Of a stretch of DNA of 64,000 nt, positions 45,475 through 55,879 are shown piece after piece. Location: contig JAHQIY010000013.1 of NCBI GenBank assembly GCA_019054805.1, forward strand, positions 2,976,001-3,040,000. Direction: 5' to 3'. How positions within the stretch are numbered: position 1 is the stretch's first letter; each line of letters starts with the position of its first letter. The position numbers were made by a program, and so were the translations under genes. This stretch comes from Brachionus manjavacas. Taxonomy: Eukaryota > Rotifera > Eurotatoria > Ploima > Brachionidae. The notes beneath the pieces were generated by a model. The model worked only from the letters and a program-made list of their open reading frames with translations. It did not search any database and had not been told where the DNA came from.

Positions 45475-47182
45475 TATAAATAAAATGGGAAAGAATACTT
45501 TATCAAGCAGGCCTTTCTGGAAAAAAATAAATAAGTTCAGATCTAAGAAATGTTCAAAACAGATACCATCATTACTCAAAGATGGTGTTGAGTTTAAGAC
45601 AGATTTAGATAAAGGAAAAATCTTTGGAAATATCTTAGCCTCAACTTTTAGTCCTAATCTAGATCTTGTTGAATCAGAGGATAGTTCTGAAATATCACAA
45701 ACCATTACAAACTTCTTAAAAAATAAGGTACAAAATAACTTGGACGAGCCTATTTCTCTTTTGAAAAGAAGAAGCAGGCTCTGGATTAGATCAAATCCAC
45801 AACCTAATGTTAAAAAATTTACCTAAAGAGACTTTAATTGAACTAAGTATCCTTTTAACAGGAGTTTGGAAATAGGTCAAGTGCCAAAAGCTTGGAAAAT
45901 AGCAAGTATAACCATGATCCCCAAGAAAACAACACCCACTCAAGATCCTAATAACTATCGTCCAATTAGTATGACAAGTTGCCTTGGAAAGTTACTTGAA
46001 CGCATCATCTTCACATGAATATATAATTTTCTGGAGAACAATAGTCTACTTATTCATGAACAATCAGGATTTAGAAAACATAGACGCACTGCAGATAATC
46101 TTTACTTTCTTATTCAAAAAGTTTCAGAGTCCTTTAATAGAAAGAAGAAGGTATGTTGTCTATATTTTGACATTTCTAAAGCTTTTGATAGAGTTTGGCA
46201 TGATGGACTAATTTACAAGCTAATAAATATTAATCTACCACCTTATCTTATCTATTGGATAAGATCATTTCTGCACTTAAGATCTTTTAAAGTAAATATA
46301 AATAATCATCTAAGTGATCAATACCCTATTAAAGCAGGAGTTCCACAAGGGTCAGTAATTAGTCCGCTTCTTTTTAGCATTTTTATAAATGAGATACCAA
46401 AAAGAAACAAAACAAACTGCCAATACTCTCTTCTTTTTGCAGATGATTTGGCTACCTTTTTTACTTTTAAAAAGATAGGAAATCTTGAAAAAGTGATTAA
46501 TAAGTATCTAAAAGAAGTTGAAATATGGCTTTTCAAATGGAAAATGAGAATTTTTATTGAGAAATCATGTTATATGATCTTTGAGAAAAAAACTAAAGTT
46601 AAAATTAATCTTGACCTTAAAATTAATAATAGTAATTTAAATAAAGAGGAAAAAGTTAAATTCTTAGGAATAACATTAGACTCAAAACTTACTTTTAGCC
46701 AAATGGTGGATGAATTAAAAGAGCGTTGTAATTCAAGGCTTAACTTAATAAAATATCTTTCAAATAAAAAATGGGGTCTAAAACCAAAAACACTAGGTAA
46801 TCTTCACAAATCCTTAATAGGATCAATTTTGGATTATTCTTTTCCTTGTTTAAATTCATTCTCAGAAACTAACATCTAAAAAATACAAGTTATTCAAAAT
46901 TCAGCAGTTCGATCTATTTTGAAGCTAAAATATGATACCCCCTCCAATATTATACACCAAGAGGCCTTCAATAAACTTAATCTCCTAACAATTTCGAATA
47001 GACTTTTTGAGTTGAGTGAGAGATATGTCAGGGCAGGATTGAGTTATTCTGTTCCACTGGTCGTCAGACTGGTGAAAGAATATAGAGAAGGTTTCGAATC
47101 AAGATATATCGAATATCCAACTCCATTCTGTAATTGCTATCTAGCAATTTCCTCTTTTTTTCCTGAACTATCAGATATTTAA
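45475..47182 (+). pseudogene. LINE reverse transcriptase and C-terminal domain
   Basis: After a linker (45485-45826) the RT motifs run, in changing frames: PNNYRPISMTSCLGKLLERI (45948), NSLLIHEQSGFRKHRRTADN, VCCLYFDISKAFDRVWHDGL, YPIKAGVPQGSVISPLLFSI, YSLLFADDLATFF (FADD box at about 46440) and KVKFLGITLDSKLTFS. The thumb segment SNKKWGLKPKTLGNLHKSLI and the IQNSAVRSILKLKYDT end follow. Stops or shifts at 45840, 46016 and 46877 prevent one continuous product. Catalytic residues themselves are intact. Confidence 0.92.
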
Positions 47183-47392
47183 ACATGTCTTAACTCTAGT
47201 TATTTAAACATATCGTTCTTAATTTTCTTTTGACTTATTTATCCTTTTTTTTTATTTATTTTTTTTTATTCTATTTTACCTTATTTAACTTTATTTTATT
47301 TCATTTTTTTTTTTATTCTGAAGGAGCATTAGCTCGGTACAGATAAACAAATAAATAAATAAATAAAAATAAATTTTATTACAAAAAATTTA

Positions 47393-47425
47393 AAACGCTT
47401 TCATAAGCGTTTTATGAAAGCGTTT
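47393..47425. repeat. Perfect 14-bp palindrome after the LINE tail
   Basis: AAACGCTTTCATAA (47393-47406) pairs with TTATGAAAGCGTTT (47412-47425) around a GCGTT loop. The arm AAAACGCTTTCATAAGCG also occurs exactly at about 44310, at the stop codon of the LINE ORF1. Confidence 0.75.
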
Positions 47426-47467
47426 AAGAATTAGTATGACAATTCAAAGTTAGTCTCATGCTTGATG

Positions 47468-47504
47468 CTACAAAGTCTCATGCTTGATTGATGAGACTTT
47501 GTAG
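47468..47504. repeat. Perfect 14-bp hairpin, 9-nt loop
   Basis: CTACAAAGTCTCAT (47468-47481) pairs with ATGAGACTTTGTAG (47491-47504). The word AGTCTCATGCTTGAT is directly repeated at about 47453 and 47475. Confidence 0.7.
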
Positions 47505-47655
47505 TTAAGTCTAATGCTCAAATCTTAAAGTCTCTTAAGAAATGTATTTTTTTTATTTCTTAAAATAGGAGATATATAAATTTTTTTCATTTATCGGCAC
47601 ATAAAATAAACAGATAAAATAATAAAAAATAAATAATAAAGAATCTTTAAAGATA

Positions 47656-47847
47656 CTACAAAAAATCTCTATAAAATGTTCGACTGGGTTTAGCTAAATC
47701 TGGAAACTTGTAGCTACATTTGCTCCAAAATGCATGGAATGAATCTAAAAAAATTCTCATTATAACATGAATGAAAACGTGTACAGTCAAAGCTATATCG
47801 ATTACGTTACCCCATCCGTTCTGAAGAAAAATAGGGGTATGATTCAA
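47656..47847 (-). other. Unrecognised 63-codon open frame
   Basis: Minus frame without an ATG, reading NHTPIFLQNGWGNVIDIALT and FLDSFHAFWSKCSYKFPDLA. The codon composition is plausible but no family is recognised. It could be an exon or transposon debris. Confidence 0.2.
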
Positions 47848-48199
47848 ATGGGAAATAATTAAAAATAAACTTTGACGAATAAATTTATTTACAACTACGA
47901 AATTTTAAATTTTTTTTTTGGAATAAAATAAAATAAAAAAAACTAAGAAAAACTATTAATTTTAGATTGTTTAAATTTTTTTTAGCCAAGAGCTCACAAG
48001 ATTTAAAAACTTCCCTAATTTGTTTAATTTGACTTGATTGAACACAATTAAGTTGTTCAAAATAGAAAATACATTTATTCACTGCATCTTCTCCTTCTTG
48101 TAAAGTTATATATCATAATAAAGACATGCAAAATATTCGAAGAATCTTAGGTTTAGGCTTAGGGATTTCTGGAACTTAAATTCTTTCTACGATAGTCTT

Positions 48200-49399
48200 T
48201 CATAGGACCTCTAGGATTTGTTCAAACAAGAAAGAAAATTTAGTGATATTGACACGGAAATTTTGATCTCGCCAGAAATAGCGACACAGTTTGTTTTTAA
48301 TACAATCGCGAGCAGAAATATTAAAAAATTGTGATGATGAATGAAGACTAGATTCGGCTTGAGTAATTAATCTGAAATAATGTTGACCAGATTGAATAGC
48401 AAGCTTTTCGTACAGATCACCCTTGTAATGTGGAGGTGAAATTTCAACAACAACAGAGTCTTTTGGCATAAATATCATATTGGTCAAAGCAGCTCCGTGA
48501 ACGGCTACAAAAAGCTTTGCCTTTGACATTATTTTAATCTGATCTGAAATACTCTTCTCTTCAAAATATACCACATCCAAAATGCTTGCATCTATTTTTG
48601 TTGTTAAAAAATCTTCCACTTCCTTTTGATTTAGAATCTTCCGTGTGTACTTTCTTTTTAGAAATACAACTCGACCACGATTGTACCTAAGCTTATACAA
48701 ACTTTTAACCTTTAATCTAAATAAATCGGCTTCTTTATGACCTGTAAACAAAAAAGAAGCTTTGCCAGGCACAAACAAATGCTTAAAACAATCTAAGCTT
48801 TGGTCATTTTGGTTTTTTTTTAACTTAAAGTGAACATTTTTTAGACCAAGATCTGTGGAAATATTTAAGAAGCTTTTTTGCCAATCTGTTAAATTTTTAG
48901 ATTTACGATTAAGTATGAAAATGGACTTAATCTTTGGACAGTAGGACTTCTGGTGGAAATTTTCATAAATGAACAAAGGCGTTAATTTGATTGCCCAGTG
49001 GTAGATGTTTTGATCGTCATAGTGGAATTGTATAACCGAATTGCAGTCTTGATGTCTTTTAGACTGCTTCCAAGCAGAGCTACTCTCAAAGCCAGCTCGG
49101 ATAAGAGAATTCAAAGGAAGAGCTAAACTGGTTTGGTTGTTTTTAATTACTTGTAAAAATGGATTCCTTTTGTTTTGGTTATTGAGATCATGATTGTTCA
49201 TCAGGAAGACAAGTTGGTGATTTCTTAGGCACACATTTTCAAAAAGACAAAAACTGGTCGAGTCCGCAAAATTCCAGCAGTCCGCAATTCTTGATTCTTT
49301 GTCTAAAATATTTGGACTAATATTGTACCGGATTTTCAGGTATAAAAATAGAGTTGTGACAAAAAATGTGAATAAATTCAAAATAAAAAATCTGATCAT
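48200..49399 (-). CDS. GT61-family glycosyltransferase (EOGT/POMGNT2-like), 399 aa
   Basis: Single uninterrupted frame from ATG 49399. Residues about 2-22 form a hydrophobic signal anchor (FFILNLFTFFVTTLFLYLKI) and the rest is luminal, with several N-glycosylation sequons and many cysteines (CWNFADSTSFC, NVCLRNHQL). The C-terminal half carries the DUF563/GT61 signature at residues about 297-325: FVAVHGAALTNMIFMPKDSV followed by VVEISP. Upstream are R-GRVVFLKRK (about 238-248) and DQIKIMSKAKLF, the usual family order. GT61 enzymes transfer GlcNAc or xylose: EOGT to EGF domains, POMGNT2 to O-mannose and plant enzymes to xylan. The donor and acceptor here cannot be told from sequence. Length fits a compact member; the family is usually 400-580 aa. 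With the DUF1647 gene 10 kb away, this is the second secretory-pathway transferase-like gene in the window. No intron seen. Confidence 0.9.
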   Translation of the reverse strand: MIRFFILNLFTFFVTTLFLYLKIRYNISPNILDKESRIADCWNFADSTSFCLFENVCLRNHQLVFLMNNHDLNNQNKRNPFLQVIKNNQTSLALPLNSLIRAGFESSSAWKQSKRHQDCNSVIQFHYDDQNIYHWAIKLTPLFIYENFHQKSYCPKIKSIFILNRKSKNLTDWQKSFLNISTDLGLKNVHFKLKKNQNDQSLDCFKHLFVPGKASFLFTGHKEADLFRLKVKSLYKLRYNRGRVVFLKRKYTRKILNQKEVEDFLTTKIDASILDVVYFEEKSISDQIKIMSKAKLFVAVHGAALTNMIFMPKDSVVVEISPPHYKGDLYEKLAIQSGQHYFRLITQAESSLHSSSQFFNISARDCIKNKLCRYFWRDQNFRVNITKFSFLFEQILEVL

Positions 49400-50565
49400 T
49401 TTAAAATTTTTGTTTTATTATTTTCTTATAGTTATTTAAGGAAAATTATAATTGTAATTAATTTTTTGAATTTATTTATTGTAAATTTTTGGAAAATTTT
49501 TCAGGTAAATAATCAAGGATAAAAATATGCTAGCAATTGAGCGAAAAGAAACTTAACAAGAATGACAAGAAGTTAGATAATCTTGATTTTTTATTTATTT
49601 GTATAATTTTGTCTCGCGGTTCACTTTTTAGAAAATTATTTTTGAGATATTTTTCTAGAGAATTTGGAAAGATTGTGCCAAGGTTTGGAAAAAATTTTCA
49701 GATTTTTTTGTCACCATTTCATATTTTAGCTATTTAATTATTAGATTTTTCAGACCAAAATTTAAATTATTAAAATATTGCAACATTTTTGGACAGTTAA
49801 AATGTTGACAATTAAAGTCAAGATTTTTAGTCTTGATTTATCAAATATTCCAAACATCAGCAAAGTAAAATTCATGATCAAATTTCAAAATTTCAAATTT
49901 AATAAGATTCGTTTTTTAAGTAAAAATTTTCGTACAATTTTGAAAAACCATTAAAAAGAGCAATGTTTCAAATTTATTTTAAAAAAAAAGGTTAGATTAT
50001 ACAGTCTTTTTACATTGAAATCAAGACAACTTGAAGTTTGTGATCATGATCACATAATCAAAACTTAAATTATTAAAATCTCAATAAAAATTATGAAATA
50101 GGTTTTTTTTAATTTTAACACTAAATGTTTAGTATTTTAAATAAAAAAAATAAATATTCAATTTATCTTTAATTGATTCTTCCAAAATTTTTATTTGAAA
50201 ACCATTAAAAAAAATACCGTTTTTTTAATTTGATCATCAACTTCAATCTCGAAATTAAATAGATTACATCAAACATATAATGTTTAGCTTTTATTGTTTT
50301 AAAACAAAAATCTTTTAATTTTATTTTAATTCATTTTTTTTAAATATAAATATTCACAAAACAAATTCATGTTTAATTTTTAACCTTTTGAAAAAAAGTT
50401 TTTTAATTTTTTTGCCCTTTGTTCTGTTCTTTTGTACTGAACTTCACAAAACCCAATTTACCTGAAAATAAACAATTTTTTTTGTTACCTATACAAAATA
50501 ATTAGTTATTTAGCCACAAATTGACATTAAATTTTTCTTTTATCTTAACATTGAAATTAAATGAA
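49400..50565. other. Intergenic, no gene seen
   Basis: AT-rich. The short + frame at 49537-49737 is AT-driven with no recognisable motif. Confidence 0.5.
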
Positions 50566-50577
50566 TAGATTTTAACA

Positions 50578-50769
50578 CAGAGGTCAAAATCAACCAAAGT
50601 CAGCGATGAGAGTGAGTTCAAGGAATTTTTAAGTCATATTCTACTTGAAGAATTGAAACCAAGTATTGCTTCGTTCTTTGCAAAAGAGCGAGTCATTGAT
50701 GAAGAACATATTCAAGTCTTACCATCGAAAATTAGCCCTTGTGTGCTTAGCTCTTCTTTGTTAGCTTAA
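50578..50769 (+). other. Open frame without ATG, possible exon or decayed gene
   Basis: The + frame reads KSTKVSDESEFKEFLSHILL, EELKPSIASFFAKERVIDEE, HIQVLPSKISPCVLSSSLLA, then stops. It is charged and helical with coding-like composition, unlike its surroundings. Around 50990-51400 further short coding-like blocks in different frames follow. Perhaps a decayed transposon; no family recognised. Confidence 0.3.
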
Positions 50770-51795
50770 ACAATGAACTATCATTCTTAATTTCTAGTTA
50801 TTTTACTAGAGACGCTCTCTTAATGTTGCATAATAACTTAACAACATTGAGATCAGAGGGTCGATATTAAAAACTTAAAAAAAAAGAAAAAGCATTTAAA
50901 TTGATAATTTTAGTGACGAAACTAATGATATAGTAAAAAAATTTGTTGAAATTCAAATCACATGACTTTACTCACAGAATGTTCAATAACTTAAATAAAG
51001 CTTTTAAACGATATATTGTGTTTATATTAAGACGGTTACTATTGGTAGCAGGTAGTGTACAAGAGCTGGTATACTTAATAAAGACACAAAATTTGAAAAT
51101 GAATTCCAGATATAGTTGCCAACGGTGAATTAGTAAGCTGTACAAAAGCCGATTAAATGAAATGGCTTCAAAATGTCCAAAATTCTGGTAAACCAAAGAA
51201 AACGCTTATAGAACTACTTTTCAAAAGAGTTGAGCTAATTACTAGCATCACAAGGGTAAGAATATTGAAACGCTAGATGATGCCATCCGGCATGCAAGAG
51301 TTTTTACAAAAGTATTGAGTAATTTTAGCAAACTCACGGTTGTTCACCATTCAAAACAAAAATAATTAAATCATAAGGATTCTTTAAAAACCGAAAGCCA
51401 CCTTCCAGAGATTAATGCTAGAATTTGGACTTGAACAGCAATTCATTAGATGTGAAATTTGGAATTAAGAACAAAAACAATTATTTAATTCCTATATTTA
51501 TCCTTAATTCCTTAATTTAATTCCTCATTTTCCTATATTTATTTAGGAAATAAACTATCTACGATAAGTTCAACAATATGCTGATATTTCAAATGAAATT
51601 TAATCTTTATCTGATAAGCAATTTGGTGTGATTGATAGTGGTTATCTTTTTATTAGGAATTTACTTTGCCAAAAAAGTAGCTACAACTTAATTTTTGGCG
51701 AAATGTAGTAAAAAAATAATCTTTTAATTTTATTACTTTTAACTTTGTATTTATAAACTTGATACACATTCGAAGATAATTAAAAAATTAATTTC

Positions 51796-54585
51796 CTATA
51801 TCAAATGCATAATTGTGTATTCGAATTCTAAGGACTCATCACTTGTTCTATTTGGCAAAATTTTTTTAAGATAACTATCATTGGCAAAATTGGAATGACG
51901 CATGCTGATAAATTTCATCACCAACGGCTCTTGATAAATTCTGTGCCACAATATTCTTACAATTAAGTCATGGTCAATAATTGAATTTTTAATACATTTA
52001 TCAAATAATTCATCTGATTCTATCATGAATATAGATTCGTGCAAATTTTTTACATCATTGAACAAAACTTCAATTTCCTGGTTTATCATTGAATTTTTGA
52101 ACAGCAAATTGTCTACTAATTTGTTAATTTGGTCCTGGTCTAGCATGTAATAGTTAGTCGCTGTGGCCAGAAAGATGTTTTCGGCACAAAATCCTTTTAA
52201 AACTATACTATCATCAGCCGAATCGGACAAAGTACTTTTTTTTGAATTTTTTGAATTTGAACAAGATTCTTAAAAAATTTAAAAAAATTTTTTAATTTTT
52301 AATAGTTAAAGAATAATACTTTCAAATTGAATGGGTTTAAGAAAACCGCTCTCAAGCAGTCTTTGTGAATAGCTGATCAAGTAATCTTTGTTGATTAGGC
52401 TCGATTGAATTTGACTAGGAGGATTTTTTTTTAGAAATTTTATGAAAAATTTTCCACTAAATTTTTTGCTTAGTTTTTTGCCTATTTTGACCAAATGAAT
52501 CCGGTCGAACTCAATTGTTTCTTTGGTTTGATAGTTCTGGGTTTTAATTCAATTTTATTTTTCCTTTTTTTATTAATTCAAGGCTTACAAAATTGAATAG
52601 TTTGTAGTGAAGAAGTATTAGAGTGGAGGTATTTTGAGCATATAAATTTAGCAGTAAAATAATATGTCCCTATTTAGTTCAAAGCAAATAAAATATTAAT
52701 TTTTGCATCTTAAATTTTTTTAATTACCATTTTTGATTCTAAAAATTTGTGATTCGGAGTGTAAACTTTAAATTTTGTGGTCATTATCTAAACTGGAATT
52801 TTTGAATTATCAAAATTTGAAATAAAAAAGCATACCTCGACTATTTTGAGATAATTCAGTGCTTGCTGCTGCGGATTTTTGGCACTTTCATTCTCGAACT
52901 TGTCAATAAGTTCAACAAAAGTCTTTATTTTAAAAATTTTATAATAAATTTTAAACAACCTTGTAGTTTTGTCTTAACCTTTTTATAAAGAAATACCCGA
53001 AAAATTTATTGTGCAGAAAAAATTACGAAAAAAAATAAAATAAAATTTGATAAAATATCATTAAAATGGTACATTAAAAAAAAGTTTATTTAATAAATAT
53101 TTACAAAGTGAAAATTTCTATTCGAGCATTTGATTATGGCAATAGGGGATGTTCTAAGGAATTTAATTAATTGTGTTAATTTCTGTGATAATTTATAAAA
53201 AATGCTTGCACATGCGCAAGAGCTGCTTAAGCAGTGCTCTGAACACTGTCAACTTATTTAGCAAAAACAATCAAAAATTAAAAAAATTCAGAAATTCAAA
53301 ATCTTAATTTTTAAATCAAATTTTTTGTCTTTTTTAGTAAAATCAATTGAAATTTTTAAACCTTTTAAAGTTCAATAAAAAAAGAAAAATTTAAAATTTT
53401 GAATGAAAATAAACTTGACATAAAATGTCAAAAAATTGCTTAGAAAATTTTTTTTACTAATATAAAATATTAAACTTTGTTTTTTGATCTTTTTATCTTG
53501 ATGTCAAACTAGTGTTGGAAATCGATTACCAATAATCGTAATAAAAAAAGATTAAAATTTTAAAAATTAAAAATTTGATCTAAAATATTTAAAAAAAATT
53601 CTAATTTAATTTTTTATAAATTTTAAAGTTTCTGAGACCCCCATCATTTTGTGAATTTTTAGTGGATTTAATTTATTTCTTCTTTCCAAGACTGTATAGC
53701 CTGTGGTAGAAAAAAGCTAATTAAAATTTGAAATCTATTTAATCAAAATCATTTATTGCTAATTCCTAATTTTTCATTTCGAGATATATTAGAATTTTTA
53801 TAGTCAATTAGAAAAAATCAATCGATTTTTAAATCGATTTAATAGTTGACTATAAAAAATAAAAACAATTAATCGATTTAATAATCGACTAAAAAAATTA
53901 ATCTATTTAATAATCGACTAAAAAAAATTAATCGATTAATTGAATTTGTCAATCGATTGGAGTCGATTGCCAACACTATGTCAAACTTAGGCTTCATTTT
54001 TTTTCAAAGATTTTAGTTCAATTTAATTACTCTTAAAATTATTTCCTGAGAATCAGACGAATGAATATTCTAAAACAAAACTACAAAGTGTTTTTTTTAA
54101 ATTTACAAGATGGAAAGAATTCCACAAATTTTTGACAAATTGTAAAAAAATTTTGGAAAACAGTTTTTGTTTGAGCATTTTAAAATTGTCTGTCAAAAAA
54201 TCGACCAGAGGTTTAATTCTAATGTTAATTGGAGACTGTGCATAGTGCTCCGAGGCGAGCAAAAAAATGGCTCGTTTACAAAACAAATTAAACTAATAAA
54301 AATAAATAAAATTTTAATTAAAAAGATAAAATTAGCTTTTTTTACTCTGTAGACTAGGAGCAAAATGAGACCGCGGTAAATTTTGTCCAATTTGTTTTGT
54401 AGATTTTTGCTTTTGACTTTAAGTGAGTATATTTCTAATTTAAATTGCTGAAACACGGGCAGAGTGTTCCGGTCGCTCATTTTAATCAAATAGTTGTAGT
54501 ATCTGGAAGCCTGTTTATTAAAGCCTGCGTAAATATTCCAATGAAACTCTCTTAATTGAAGCATATTGTTCAGTCGGACACACAT
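51796..54585 (-). CDS. 3' exons of a large unrecognised helical protein
   Basis: Four exons splice in frame on the minus strand: 54346-54585, 52836-52922, 52320-52536 and 51796-52268. They use GT...AG introns of 1423, 299 and 51 nt (for example GTCTACAGA|GTAAAA; CAATTTGAAA|GTATTA...TTTTTTAAG|AATCTTG). The joins are phase 0, phase 0 and phase 1, each consistent. Together they give about 338 aa: CVRLNNMLQLREFHWNIYAG, KQASRYYNYLIKMSDRN, then TFVELIDKFENESAKNPQQQ, ALNYLKIVE. After these come ISYSQRLLESGFLKPIQFEK, a Ser/Lys linker, FCAENIFLATATNYYMLDQD, ILWHRIYQEPLVMKFISMRH and the C-terminus. It looks all-helical with no membrane segment. The largest intron contains a complete hAT MITE. No family recognised. 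ATG 54585 could start a separate gene, but it sits directly behind an acceptor-like AG and is in phase with the exons at 58.2 kb, so I favour one gene of at least 14 exons and about 826 aa. Confidence 0.65.
53510..53978. mobile_element. hAT-type MITE, 469 bp, with 8-bp target duplication
   Basis: Terminal TAGTGTTGG (53510) and CCAACACTA (to 53978) are perfect inverted ends. They are flanked on both sides by TGTCAAAC (53502-53509 and 53979-53986), an 8-bp target-site duplication as expected for hAT. Subterminal regions are packed with ATCGATT/AATCGA words (ATCGATTACC left; at least eight AATCGA/TCGATT on the right). No coding sequence. It lies in an intron of the minus-strand gene. Confidence 0.88.
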
Positions 54586-54789
54586 CTTGATAAAAAAATT
54601 AAAAATGAAAAAAATTAATTTTTTTTCCATGACAAAATACAATAAAAGTGGTAATTCTTAAAACAAACTCAGCATCTTAATCAAAAAAGCACCCTATTTG
54701 ATTCATGAAAATTTTAAATAAAAAGTAAGTTGATATTTTAATTTTTAGCATTCTTTTATCTTTTCCTTTAATAAGCAAACCATATTTTG

Positions 54790-55205
54790 TACCTAGTAGT
54801 TTAGCGGTCAATCAACATGTCTACCTTGTTGATTGAGAGTATTAAGAAACGACTTGAACAAATGATTAAAGATATCAGGATGGCAATTATTTTAGCCCGA
54901 CTTAGCATCATCTCATTTTGCGAATATGGTACAGAATTATATCTTAGATAAAAATATAAGGTATGTTGCCAAAGAAGTAAATGAAGCAAACGTACCAAAA
55001 GTACGATCAATCGAAGATTTTTGGGAAAATTTGAAGACTAAAGTTTATGAGGATGATTGGAAGGCCAAAAATTTTAAGAAACTCGAAAAAAAATTCGCAC
55101 TTTCCTGAGAAAAATGGACCCAAAGGTTGTACAAGACCATGCCAAGACTTTTCGCTCTAGGCTCGATATCATACGTCGCCATGGAGTCCAATATCTAATA
55201 TAATA
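54790..55205 (+). pseudogene. Tc1/mariner-like transposase C-terminal remnant
   Basis: The + strand encodes PDLASSHFANMVQNYILDKN and then IRYVAKEVNEANVPKVRSIE, DFWENLKTKVYEDDWKAKNF, KKLEKKFALS, stop, EKWTQRLYKTMPR. The PDLASSHFA block carries the second catalytic D, and VRSIEDFWENLK-KVY carries the region of the third acidic residue of the Tc1/mariner DDE/D triad. Same family as the 13.96-14.22 kb piece. The N-terminal two-thirds and both TIRs are not recognisable. It lies in the intron between 54586 and 58216. Confidence 0.8.
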
Positions 55206-55879
55206 TTATTTTTTCAAATAGGAGGGTTCAGTTGTAATTTAAAAAAAAAAATCTATATGATAGAATTAATTTAAAAAAAAAGGTAAAATTAAAGAAAATT
55301 AAAATTTTTTTAAGAGTTTGACTTTGGGAAACATAAAGCAGAGTTGGTACTACTCGGCCAAACTTTAAATTTTTTAAGCAATTATTATTTTTTTATGATT
55401 ACATTAGCTCTTTTCTAAATAGATGAAAACATTTAAAAATTAACTTTTGTTAACTTTTATTAACATTAATTTTATTGCAATTTCGTGGAATCAAAGCAAA
55501 ATTTATTTTATTTTAAAACATGTCGTTTTACATATTTGTAGTTAATTTGAATCACTTAATTTAATTTTATAAACTTTTATTAAAAATAAATGAACGAACC
55601 AGAATAGGAAAAGTATATTCAAATTGAACTCATTAAAAAGTGAAATAAAACAATCCTTTATTTATTCTTGCTTGTGTCACCAAATTATTGGAGTTACAAA
55701 ACAAATGTCAAAAAACAGTAAAGAATTCCTATAAAATTTTTTTTACACATCACATGATTGCTTTTATATATTTTAAATGATAAGAAAATGGAAAGAGTCT
55801 TTTGGATTCCCTTATTAAGGCTTTCTGAAAAAAAAAGAAAAAAAAATTAGCAGGACATTTAGAAAAGATGAAGTGACAT

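Larger units (their letters stand above)
43380..47370 (+). mobile_element. Near full-length Jockey-like LINE (ORF1, EN, RT, A-rich tail)
   Basis: All parts of a two-ORF non-LTR element are in order on +: ORF1 with zinc knuckles, APE-type endonuclease, reverse transcriptase and C-terminal region, then a T-rich 3' UTR. The 3' end is TTCTGAAGGAGCATTAGCTC at 47316 and a (TAAA)n tail at about 47346-47368. Several stops and frameshifts (for example near 44650, 45468, 45840, 46016 and 46877) show it is no longer autonomous. Related dead fragments lie at 7.5-7.97, 17.1-17.8 and 19.06 kb. The APE endonuclease plus GVPQGS-type RT places it in the Jockey/CR1 side of LINE diversity; the exact clade needs a tree. 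Confidence 0.93.
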
